Positions 1-5,303 of a stretch of DNA of 5,303 nt are shown here, piece by piece. The translations under genes and the position numbers were made by a program. The stretch is taken from NCBI GenBank assembly GCA_002310075.1, contig DBXU01000051.1, positions 242 through 5,544 on the forward strand, in the 5' to 3' direction. Within the stretch, counting starts at the first letter, position 1; each line of letters begins with the position of its first letter. The notes beneath the pieces are model-generated. The model worked only from the letters and a program-made list of their open reading frames with translations, was not told the DNA's origin and did no database searches. Origin of the DNA: Bacteroidales bacterium UBA1204 (GTDB taxonomy: Bacteria > Bacteroidota > Bacteroidia > Bacteroidales > F082).

Positions 1-665
1 CCATCCTCTCCGGCGACGCCATGCTCGCCAAGGCCTTCCAATTTGCTCTGAAACCCAAACAAGGTGCAGAACTTGCCCAACAATTGAGCAAAGTAGCCAT
101 CGAGATCTGTGAGGGGCAGCAGATGGACCTCAACTTCGAGACCCTCGGCAACGTCACCATCCCCGAATACTTGGAGATGATTCGACTGAAAACGGCAGTG
201 CTGTTGGCCACAGCCTTGCAGATGGGTGCCACGGCAGCAGGAGCGGATGAAAAAGACATCCATCATCTTTACAGTTTCGGCATCAACCTAGGCATGAGCT
301 TCCAGCTGCAAGACGACATCCTCGACCTCTACAGCGACGTGAAGGTATTCGGCAAACGCCATGGTGGCGACATCGCCGACAACAAGAAGACCTATCTCTA
401 CTTGAAAGCCTTGGAGCTGGCATCGGAACGCGACCGCAAATGCCTCCAACAGCTCTTCACCCTACGCATCGACCACGATGAGGAGGAAAAGATCGAAGAG
501 GTGCAATCCATTTACGACCGTCTACACGTGAAAGAAGCCGTCGAAGCGGTGATGCTCGAATACGACCGCAAGGCCTTCGAAGCCTTGAATGCCGTCAACT
601 TGCCCGATGAGAAGAAAAAGCATTTACGCCTATACGCCGAACTGCTTTCAGGACGCAAGAAATGA
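1..665 (+). CDS. Polyprenyl diphosphate synthase, 3' part (5' end outside window)
   Basis: This is the C-terminal part of a trans-isoprenyl diphosphate synthase, a cytoplasmic enzyme that condenses isopentenyl diphosphate with an allylic diphosphate to make farnesyl, geranylgeranyl or longer chains for quinone, undecaprenyl or carotenoid synthesis. The frame is open to the left edge: bases 3-20 read ILSGDA directly before the ATG at 21, and ILSGDAMLA is a conserved internal family motif, so the ATG at 21 is not the start. Visible family motifs in order are EGQQMDL (111-131), the KT pair of LKTA (189-194), the second aspartate-rich motif QDDILD (309-326, Mg-diphosphate binding) and GKRHGGDI followed by DNKKT (about 351-392). 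The first DDxxD motif and the residues before it that set chain length lie upstream and are not seen, so the product length cannot be assigned and no ispA-type symbol is given. The C-terminus looks complete. The gene converges on the minus-strand gene to its right and ends in a terminator. Confidence 0.93.
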   Translation, partial: ILSGDAMLAKAFQFALKPKQGAELAQQLSKVAIEICEGQQMDLNFETLGNVTIPEYLEMIRLKTAVLLATALQMGATAAGADEKDIHHLYSFGINLGMSFQLQDDILDLYSDVKVFGKRHGGDIADNKKTYLYLKALELASERDRKCLQQLFTLRIDHDEEEKIEEVQSIYDRLHVKEAVEAVMLEYDRKAFEALNAVNLPDEKKKHLRLYAELLSGRKK

Positions 666-697
666 AAAAAGGAGAAGGCCGGGCCTTCTCCTTTTTT
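665..697. terminator. Bidirectional intrinsic terminator
   Basis: A 9-bp GC-rich stem, GGAGAAGGC (671-679) with GCCTTCTCC (683-691), encloses the loop CGG. It is flanked by A6 (665-670) on the left and T6 (692-697) on the right. On the plus strand the T-tract ends the diphosphate synthase transcript. On the minus strand the A-tract becomes a U-tract, so the same hairpin can end the Lys-rich gene that stops at 717. The first A of the A-tract is the last base of the synthase TGA stop codon (663-665), so there is essentially no 3' untranslated spacer. The geometry is textbook for rho-independent termination; use in both directions is inferred from the convergent layout. Confidence 0.9.
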
Positions 698-716
698 ATT
701 CAACACTGGCTCAATC

Positions 717-1136
717 TTACTCTTGAGCCTCGCGTATCTTCTCCATCCTCTCAACGCGCTTGGCTTCAGACTTTTTCATATCGCGTTTATGGATCTTCTT
801 GTGACTAGGTCTCAGGGCCTTGCCGTTTCTCATTTTCTTTTCATGTTTACGGTCAACAGCAACCTTCTTGTTTTTGTCCATTTGCTTGGTCTCGCAGCAA
901 TCTGCAGTTTTCTTTTTGTCGGCCGAGACCTTCTTGTCATTGCAGCAGTCATCCTTTTTCTGTTTCACTGGTTCCTGAAGGATGGGCTTCGTCACTTGTT
1001 TTTCCGATTTTTCGCTTATAGCGGTTGTTTCGGCTTTCTTAGATTTCACTTCTGCATTTTGGGCATTTGCGTTCTGTATACCCATGGCACTCAAGGCAAA
1101 AAACGCCACAGCACCGAATAAGATGGATTTTTTCAT
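717..1136 (-). CDS. Small exported Lys-rich protein with two Cys-Cys pairs, unknown function
   Basis: This encodes a 139-residue protein I do not recognise. The N-terminus, MKKSILFGAVAFFALSAMG, is a clear Sec signal peptide, with likely cleavage after A25 in NANA-Q. The mature part of about 114 residues is highly basic: by my count 29 Lys and 7 Arg against 8 Asp and 12 Glu, with no hydrophobic core. It has four cysteines, all in adjacent pairs (C64-C65 and C80-C81), each preceded by Asp (DDCC, ADCC) and embedded in Lys/Asp-rich sequence. The last 40 or so residues are Lys/Arg/Glu-rich and probably helical. The frame stays open upstream to an ATG at 1292, which would add 52 residues, but that places extra sequence before an evident signal peptide and overlaps the neighbouring gene's start, so 1136 is preferred. 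Metal binding or thiol chemistry in the periplasm is possible but is only inference from composition. It is transcribed divergently from the C10 protease gene and shares the 665-697 terminator. Confidence 0.75.
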   Translation of the reverse strand: MKKSILFGAVAFFALSAMGIQNANAQNAEVKSKKAETTAISEKSEKQVTKPILQEPVKQKKDDCCNDKKVSADKKKTADCCETKQMDKNKKVAVDRKHEKKMRNGKALRPSHKKIHKRDMKKSEAKRVERMEKIREAQE

Positions 1137-1249
1137 AGCTCGGATATTTTGTGTTTCAGCGGTAATTATGCAAAAACCATTCCATTGCATCATGCTCGTT
1201 TTTATTATTGCTTTATTTTCCATTTTTACACCATTTTTTAAATATTTTG

Positions 1250-1257
1250 TATTTTTG
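1250..1257 (+). promoter_or_regulatory. Candidate Bacteroidota -7 promoter box for the protease genes
   Basis: TATTTTTG matches the Bacteroidota sigma-ABfrA -7 consensus TAnnTTTG exactly and lies 23 bases before the ATG at 1281. Transcription would start near 1264, leaving a 5' leader of only about 17 bases with no Shine-Dalgarno sequence, which is common in this phylum. I see no good TTTG-type -33 box at the expected distance (the region about 1223-1230 is T-rich but lacks the G), so the assignment is tentative. The rest of the 144-base divergent intergenic region (1137-1280) is AT-rich with T-runs on the plus strand. For the minus-strand gene the best I see is GGTTTTTG (complement of 1171-1178), which fits only the TTTG half of the consensus. 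Confidence 0.4.
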
Positions 1258-1280
1258 ACAGCTTTTAATACAGCATTTCT

Positions 1281-4055
1281 ATGAAAAAACACATCCTATT
1301 CCTAGTCATCGCTCTCAGTTGTACTCACTTTGCCCAGAGCCATCCTATCAGTGTGGAAAAAGCCAAAAAGACAGGCCAATCCTTCATCGCTTCTAATTTC
1401 AATAACCAATCAAAAGTTCAAGATTTAAGTTTGGTTTACACTGGCGTCTCGAATCGCAATGAACCTTGTTTCTACGTCTTCAACGAAGGCAATGAAGGGT
1501 TTGTCATTGTCTCTGCCGACGACCGATTCCGTCCCATTGTAGGCTATTCTGACGAAGGCCCTTTCCATACCGAGAACATGTCTCCAGAATTGGCATTCTA
1601 CCTCGACAAAATCATAGAAGCCCGCACCAGTGGCAACGCCATTGTGTTCGAAGACGCCGAGCGTGAATGGCAAAGCGTAGCCACTACTGGCAAGCTGCTC
1701 TCGCGCAACGGCGGCCGTGGTGTAGACGTAATATGTTCTACCAGATGGAACCAGGATTCACCATACAATCTTTATGCTCCAGAGGCAACTAGCGGTCCTG
1801 GTGGACGCTGTTATGCAGGCTGCGTAGCTACCGCCATGAGTCAAGTGATGAAATATTGGGACCATCCTACCCAGGGCACTGGGAGCCATTCCTACTACTG
1901 CTATGGTTATGGTACACAATCGGCCAATTTCGGCAATACCGTCTACGACTGGAAGAACATGCCCGACCGCCTCAATGGAGCCTCTTCACAAGAGGAAATC
2001 GAAGCTGTCGCTTTGTTGATGTACCATTGTGGCGTAGCAGTCGACATGGGTTTCGGTCCCGATGGCAGTGGCGCCAACTCTTGGGATGTGCCTAATGCAA
2101 TCCGACATTATTTCTCCTATGCCAACCAGGCCACGCTTCGCGGCCGCGATGATTATTCCCTTTCCGAATGGCAAAACATGCTCAAGGAATCCTTTGACCT
2201 GGGATGGCCTGTCTACTACTCTGGATTCAGCAACAGCGGCGGACATGCTTTCGTTTGTGACGGCTACGACGACAACGACCTCTTCCACTTCAACTGGGGC
2301 TGGGGCGGCAGCAGCGACGGCTGGTTCGTCATCGATGAAATCGACTATGCAGGTTGGGCGCAAGCTGTCTTTAACTTCGTACCCACTGATGTGTACAATT
2401 ATATGCCCATGCAACCTGAGAACTTAGAAGTCATCTCTCACGGCGACAGCGACTTCTCAGCCACCATCAACTGGACCAACCCCACCCAAAACATCCACTT
2501 TAACAATTTGGACATTATCGACCAAATCGTGGTCACACGCAACGGGAAGATCATCTACACAGAAAACAACGTCACCCCAGGTGCCAACATGACCTATACG
2601 GACCATTACATGCCCACCATGGTTAGTTATGCCGTTTATGCCATCGTTAACAACGCCAAAGGAATAGAATCCCGTGAAGATAATGTGTTTCTTGGCCCCA
2701 CTTGCAATTGGACTATAGAGATGGAATCGTCAGAAACAACAGGCTGGGCTGGTGCCAATATCTCGATGTATAATACCGCAGGCGTTGAGTTATGCCAGTT
2801 GACCACCAACGGTGCGTCCTCAAACCATACTTTCGCTATGCCCCAAGGGCACGTAAACCTCTTCTGGAAAAAACCCGAACAAAACATCGAAAGCATCCGC
2901 TTCACGATCAAAAACAACAAAGGCGAAACCGTAACCTCCTTCGAAGGTCCAACTTCCGAACTACACAATGGTTTGATTTTTGTCATCAACAACACTTGTG
3001 ACGAGGAAACAAAACCTATGGCTCCTGAGAATCTCCGAGCCCAACAAGCCGGAAATGCCATTGTCCTTCAATGGGATGCTTCTCAAGGCAGTGTTGACAA
3101 ATACTGCATCTATCGCGACCGCATTCTTTACGACATTTCAGAAAGCACCTCTTTCACCGATGAGGCAGCCAACGACAGCTATCATAACTACTATGTAACT
3201 GCGTTGCAAAATGCTAATGAATCCGACCCATCCAACATTTGCAATATCAACTTGGAAAGCCCTTGCTCAATTCCCACCAACCTCAGATACGAAATTGCCA
3301 ACAACAAAGTCAAGCTGATGTGGGAGGCTCCTGAAGGTGAAAATCCCACTGGCTATTTCCTCTATCGTCGTGTCAGAGGACAAGATTTCAGCCGCATCAA
3401 AGCACTTACCAGCACTTATTACAGCGACAATATCCTTGGTAGCCAAAACAACGAAATCTATGAATATGCCGTAGCCGCTTATTACCGCGAAGGCGACTGC
3501 ACCTCTGGATATGCCAACTCATATGAGCATCCCGAATTGTATTTCCTTGAAGTCAACAAGACCATCATCCCTCAGCATCTCAGCTATACGCTCTCTGACG
3601 GTTCGGTCATTTTGCGATGGGAACAAGCTATTATGGCAGAAAGCTATAACATTTATCGTAATGGAGAGCTGATCGCGCAAAATGTCACAGAAACCACCTT
3701 CACTGACAACACCGTTGCTGCCTTGGAGGATTGCCGATATATGGTGACTGGAATAACGGCGTTCGTGGAGTCAAACCCATCAAACGAAGTGGTTATCGAT
3801 TGGACTGCATTAGTGGAAGAGGGAATATCAGAAAGCCTTCTTCTCTACCCCAACCCAACTAGTGGCATTGTCAAAGTCAACGCCGAATCACTACAACAAA
3901 TCATCCTCTTTGATTTGACAGGACGCGAGGTTATGCGCAAAGAGAGCCATGAGAGCCAAACTTCTGTCGACCTCTCCGCCTTACCACAAGGCACCTATAT
4001 CATGAAGGTCGTTACAGATAACGGTAGTTGTGTTAAAAGAGTCATCAAATTCTAA
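1281..4055 (+). CDS. C10 family (streptopain/interpain-like) cysteine protease with T9SS sorting domain
   Basis: This is a 924-residue secreted cysteine endopeptidase of clan CA, family C10, related to SpeB of Streptococcus, interpain A of Prevotella and the Bfp proteases of Bacteroides. Domains in order: signal peptide (1-20, likely cleavage AQS-H); Spi-type inhibitory prodomain (about 21-125, starting PISVEKA); C10 catalytic domain (about 148-367) with WNQDSPYN (156-163), catalytic C181 in AGCVATAMSQVMKYW, catalytic H322 in GGHAFVCDGYD and the NWGWGG block (N338, W339, W341); a first fibronectin-III-like module (about 379-472); a Cys-bounded beta-sandwich (475-573); three fibronectin-III-like modules (about 580-848); and a type A T9SS sorting domain (about 852-924). 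All recognisable catalytic elements are intact, so it should be an active zymogen, exported by Sec and then carried across the outer membrane. The ATG at 1281 starts directly at the signal peptide. It is the first gene of a probable operon, with the C1 peptidase 14 bases downstream. The substrate cannot be read from the sequence. Confidence 0.93.
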   Translation: MKKHILFLVIALSCTHFAQSHPISVEKAKKTGQSFIASNFNNQSKVQDLSLVYTGVSNRNEPCFYVFNEGNEGFVIVSADDRFRPIVGYSDEGPFHTENMSPELAFYLDKIIEARTSGNAIVFEDAEREWQSVATTGKLLSRNGGRGVDVICSTRWNQDSPYNLYAPEATSGPGGRCYAGCVATAMSQVMKYWDHPTQGTGSHSYYCYGYGTQSANFGNTVYDWKNMPDRLNGASSQEEIEAVALLMYHCGVAVDMGFGPDGSGANSWDVPNAIRHYFSYANQATLRGRDDYSLSEWQNMLKESFDLGWPVYYSGFSNSGGHAFVCDGYDDNDLFHFNWGWGGSSDGWFVIDEIDYAGWAQAVFNFVPTDVYNYMPMQPENLEVISHGDSDFSATINWTNPTQNIHFNNLDIIDQIVVTRNGKIIYTENNVTPGANMTYTDHYMPTMVSYAVYAIVNNAKGIESREDNVFLGPTCNWTIEMESSETTGWAGANISMYNTAGVELCQLTTNGASSNHTFAMPQGHVNLFWKKPEQNIESIRFTIKNNKGETVTSFEGPTSELHNGLIFVINNTCDEETKPMAPENLRAQQAGNAIVLQWDASQGSVDKYCIYRDRILYDISESTSFTDEAANDSYHNYYVTALQNANESDPSNICNINLESPCSIPTNLRYEIANNKVKLMWEAPEGENPTGYFLYRRVRGQDFSRIKALTSTYYSDNILGSQNNEIYEYAVAAYYREGDCTSGYANSYEHPELYFLEVNKTIIPQHLSYTLSDGSVILRWEQAIMAESYNIYRNGELIAQNVTETTFTDNTVAALEDCRYMVTGITAFVESNPSNEVVIDWTALVEEGISESLLLYPNPTSGIVKVNAESLQQIILFDLTGREVMRKESHESQTSVDLSALPQGTYIMKVVTDNGSCVKRVIKF
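2703..2999 (+). other. Cys-bounded beta-sandwich module (GWNG-like) within the C10 protease
   Basis: Residues 475-573 of the C10 protease start with TCNWTIEM and end with NNTC. In between are TTGWAGANISMY, a Gly-rich turn (TTNGASSNHTF), MPQGHVNLFW and a late FTIKNNKGETV strand. This order resembles the extracellular repeat in many Bacteroidota secreted proteins that opens with a Cys, carries a GDGWNG-type motif and closes with a Cys. The terminal cysteines C475 and C573 could form a disulfide; C505 would be left unpaired. The assignment rests on remembered pattern similarity, not a profile search. Such modules usually act as spacers or as binding domains. Confidence 0.5.
3018..3824 (+). other. 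Three fibronectin-III-like modules within the C10 protease
   Basis: Residues about 580-848 hold three consecutive modules with the same skeleton: a P-x-x-L opening (PENLRA, PTNLRY, PQHLSY), a central hydrophobic-x-W strand (IVLQW, VKLMW, VILRW), then a Y-x-x-Y-R motif (YCIYRD, YFLYRR, YNIYRN) and a late strand with Y-x-V-x-A/G (YYVTAL, YAVAAY, YMVTGI). They are divergent copies of one fold, not DNA repeats. A fourth, less regular copy begins at residue 379 (PENLEV, ATINW), before the Cys-bounded module. In secreted Bacteroidota enzymes such modules usually space the catalytic domain from the cell surface or bind substrate. Confidence 0.75.
3834..4052 (+). other. Type IX secretion C-terminal sorting domain (type A) of the C10 protease
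   Basis: The last 73 or so residues (852-924) fit the Por-secretion/T9SS type A sorting domain: LLLYPNPTSGIVKV, then IILFDLTGREVM, LSALPQGTYIMKV and the terminal VKRVIKF. In T9SS organisms this domain directs the protein through the outer membrane and is normally removed, with the mature protein often attached to A-type lipopolysaccharide. Its presence implies that the organism encodes a T9SS (PorK/L/M/N, SprA, PorU) elsewhere; none of those genes is in the window. Confidence 0.92.
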
Positions 4056-4069
4056 ACAAAATAAATAAC

Positions 4070-5206
4070 ATGAACAAATTTGTGAAATCAATTGCCATCA
4101 CGCTATTATTAGGCGTAAGTGCAACCCTCTTTGCCCAAGAAGCCAAAGAAGAATCACCCATTTACCAAATCACCGAGACCGTCAACGTAAAACACACACC
4201 AGTCGACAACCAAGGCAGTTCAGGCACTTGCTGGTGCTTTGCGGGCATCGGCTTCGTAGAAGCGGAAATCCTGCGCATGTACGGCAAGGAATTCAACCTT
4301 TCTGAAATGTTTGTCGTCCGCAATGCCTGGACTGAGAAAGTTGCCAAGTTTATCAGAATGCACGGCAACAGCACCCTCAGCCAAGGCGGCGAGGTATGTG
4401 ACGTGCTATATATGATCGACAAATACGGCATGATGCCCGAAGCCGACTACAGCGGCAAGGTCATCGGCGAGGAACGTCACATGCATGCCGAGATGAACGA
4501 AGTCATCAGTTCGGTAGCCCGCGGCATCATCAAGAACGGCAACAAAAAAATTTCACCCGCTGGTCCAAAAGCAATTCAAGGCGTACTGGACGCCTATCTC
4601 GGCGAAGTGCCTGAAGAGTTCACAGTCGACGGTAAGAAATACACGCCCAAGTCATTTGCTGAAAAATATCCTATCGATCCTGCCAACTACATTGAGATCT
4701 GCTCTTTTACAAGCGAGGAATACAACAAGCCTTGCATGGTCGAAATCCCTGACAATTGGACCTGGACTCCCGCCTACAACCTGCCCCTAGACAAACTGAT
4801 GGAAGCCGTTGACTACGCCCTTGAGCATGGCTACACTCTCGGTTGGGCTCAGGATGTAAGCAACAAGGGTTTCTCAGGAAAGACCGGTATTGGCATCGTC
4901 CCCGAAGATCCTGAAAGCGAACAACTTTGGAAAGAGATTGTAGCCGAGAAGAAAGTGACCGACGAGGACCATCAAAGAGCCTATGATAACTGGGATGCAG
5001 GCGACGACCATAGCATGCTAGTCGTCGGTATTGCCAAGGATCAGAATGGCAACAAATACTACAAGATCAAGAACTCGTGGGGCGATAGAGGTCCCTACAA
5101 AGGCTACTGGTACTGCTCCGAGCAATACCTTCGCCAATACACTATCTTCTTCACGCTCCATAAAGACGCTCTTTCAAAAGCCATGAAGAAAGATCTCGGC
5201 CTTTAA
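4070..5206 (+). CDS. Exported C1 family peptidase, bleomycin hydrolase/PepC-like
   Basis: This is a 378-residue papain-superfamily cysteine peptidase of the bleomycin hydrolase/aminopeptidase C branch. A Sec signal peptide (MNKFVKSIAITLLLGVSATLFA, cleavage after A22, no lipobox) predicts a periplasmic or secreted enzyme, unlike the cytoplasmic PepC of Firmicutes. Catalytic elements are complete: oxyanion Q48 and nucleophile C54 in QGSSGTCWCFAG, H314 in DDHSMLVVG, and N335 in IKNSWGDRG. The roughly 260 residues between Cys and His, and the YNLPLDKLMEAVDYAL and HQRAYDNWDAGDDH segments, are typical of the bleomycin hydrolase group; papain itself has a much shorter insert. The protein is shorter than the 430-450 residues usual for PepC, chiefly because little precedes the Cys motif after signal removal. 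Family members act mainly as aminopeptidases and assemble as hexamers, but exopeptidase activity here is inferred. It has no T9SS sorting domain. Its ATG lies 14 bases after the C10 stop with no terminator between, so co-expression is likely. Confidence 0.9.
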   Translation: MNKFVKSIAITLLLGVSATLFAQEAKEESPIYQITETVNVKHTPVDNQGSSGTCWCFAGIGFVEAEILRMYGKEFNLSEMFVVRNAWTEKVAKFIRMHGNSTLSQGGEVCDVLYMIDKYGMMPEADYSGKVIGEERHMHAEMNEVISSVARGIIKNGNKKISPAGPKAIQGVLDAYLGEVPEEFTVDGKKYTPKSFAEKYPIDPANYIEICSFTSEEYNKPCMVEIPDNWTWTPAYNLPLDKLMEAVDYALEHGYTLGWAQDVSNKGFSGKTGIGIVPEDPESEQLWKEIVAEKKVTDEDHQRAYDNWDAGDDHSMLVVGIAKDQNGNKYYKIKNSWGDRGPYKGYWYCSEQYLRQYTIFFTLHKDALSKAMKKDLGL

Positions 5207-5213
5207 CAACATG

Positions 5214-5235
5214 AAATCTTAAATCTTTAAATCAT
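5214..5235 (+). repeat. Short tandem AAATC repeat in the intergenic leader
   Basis: The 35-base gap between the C1 peptidase stop and the next start contains AAATCTT (5214-5220), AAATCTT (5221-5227), a single T (5228) and AAATCAT (5229-5235), ending 6 bases before the ATG at 5242. There is no Shine-Dalgarno sequence, TAnnTTTG box or hairpin in this gap. An unstructured AT-rich leader may aid ribosome loading in this phylum. It could also be chance in AT-rich DNA. Confidence 0.4.
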
Positions 5236-5241
5236 AATATT

Positions 5242-5303
5242 ATGAAATTCAAACATTTATTGACTGCAACCGCCTTGATGCTCAGCATCAGCGTCGTTGC
5301 CCA
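5242..5303 (+). CDS. Exported protein, 5' fragment (signal peptide only)
   Basis: An ATG at 5242 opens a frame that runs to the right edge: 20 complete codons reading MKFKHLLTATALMLSISVVA plus two bases (CA, so Gln or His next). This is a typical Sec signal peptide with a basic n-region, a hydrophobic core and a probable A-Q cleavage site like that of the upstream C1 peptidase. It lies 35 bases after the C1 peptidase stop on the same strand, so it is probably the third gene of the protease operon. No mature sequence is visible, so its function cannot be stated; another peptidase, an inhibitor or an unrelated envelope protein are all open. Confidence 0.75.
   Translation, partial: MKFKHLLTATALMLSISVVA

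Noticed and set aside
21..23. ATG at 21 as the start of the diphosphate synthase
   Set aside because: The codons before it (ILSGDA) belong to a conserved internal motif, and the first aspartate-rich motif is missing from the window, so the gene continues to the left.
723..1284. Two plus-strand frames (723-1121 and 982-1284) encoding hydrophobic, membrane-like peptides
   Set aside because: They are opposite to the Lys-rich gene. Lys codons AAG/AAA read as CTT/TTT on the other strand, giving artificial Leu/Phe-rich sequence; no family motif or plausible start context is seen.
1137..1292. N-terminal extension of the Lys-rich minus-strand protein to an ATG at 1292 (191 residues), or to an internal ATG at 1223
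   Set aside because: The extension precedes a clear signal peptide beginning MKKSILFG at 1136, runs through AT-rich promoter-like DNA and, from 1292, overlaps the start of the divergent C10 gene.
1986..2427. Overlapping long frames on both strands (minus 1986-2414, plus 2062-2427) inside the C10 catalytic domain
   Set aside because: The main frame carries the conserved C10 motifs throughout. The alternatives are low-complexity shadows, such as Val/Ala runs opposite the Asp/Gly-rich segment.
2636..3061. Minus-strand 141-residue frame within the C10 gene
   Set aside because: It lies opposite an intact, domain-bearing frame and shows no recognisable motif, signal peptide or promoter.
5211..5222. 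Three-codon frame ATG AAA TCT TAA between the C1 peptidase and the third gene, as a leader peptide
   Set aside because: It is too short to distinguish from chance, and it has no attenuator hairpin or ribosome-binding context.
1..5303. CRISPR arrays, tRNA/rRNA genes, insertion sequences, integrase or phage signatures
   Set aside because: No spaced direct repeats, cloverleaf or rRNA-like sequence, transposase motifs or terminal inverted repeats were seen; the window is accounted for by ordinary genes and short intergenic gaps.

Overview
The window looks like chromosomal DNA of a Bacteroidota bacterium, most likely a Bacteroidales species of the Prevotella/Porphyromonas/gut-rumen type. The evidence is a C-terminal type IX secretion (T9SS) sorting domain on the largest protein, a streptopain-like C10 protease with a Spi-type prodomain, signal peptides ending in A-Q, weak or absent Shine-Dalgarno sequences with AT-rich leaders, and an exact TAnnTTTG promoter box. 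The genus cannot be fixed from the sequence alone.

Layout, left to right. (1) Positions 1-665, plus strand: the 3' part of a polyprenyl (farnesyl/geranylgeranyl-type) diphosphate synthase, cut off at the left edge. (2) Positions 665-697: a strong, apparently bidirectional intrinsic terminator that begins inside the synthase stop codon. (3) Positions 717-1136, minus strand: a small exported, very lysine-rich protein with two Cys-Cys pairs and no recognised family. (4) Positions 1137-1280: an AT-rich divergent intergenic region carrying the probable promoter of the protease genes. (5) Positions 1281-4055, plus strand: a 924-residue C10 cysteine endopeptidase with prodomain, catalytic domain, beta-sandwich and fibronectin-III-like modules and a T9SS sorting domain. 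(6) Positions 4070-5206, 14 bases further on: a 378-residue exported papain-superfamily peptidase of the bleomycin hydrolase/PepC type. (7) Positions 5242-5303: the first 20 codons of another exported protein, cut off at the right edge.

Genes 5-7 run in the same direction with gaps of 14 and 35 bases and no visible terminator between them, so they probably form one transcript for extracellular and periplasmic protein breakdown. A plausible division of labour is that the T9SS-exported C10 enzyme cuts proteins at or outside the cell surface, and the C1 peptidase without a sorting domain trims peptides in the periplasm. The isoprenoid gene is unrelated and is insulated by the terminator. I found no RNA gene, CRISPR array, insertion sequence or phage signature, and no firm sign of a wholly new system. 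The least explained items are the Lys/Cys-rich exported protein and the truncated third gene of the protease cluster.
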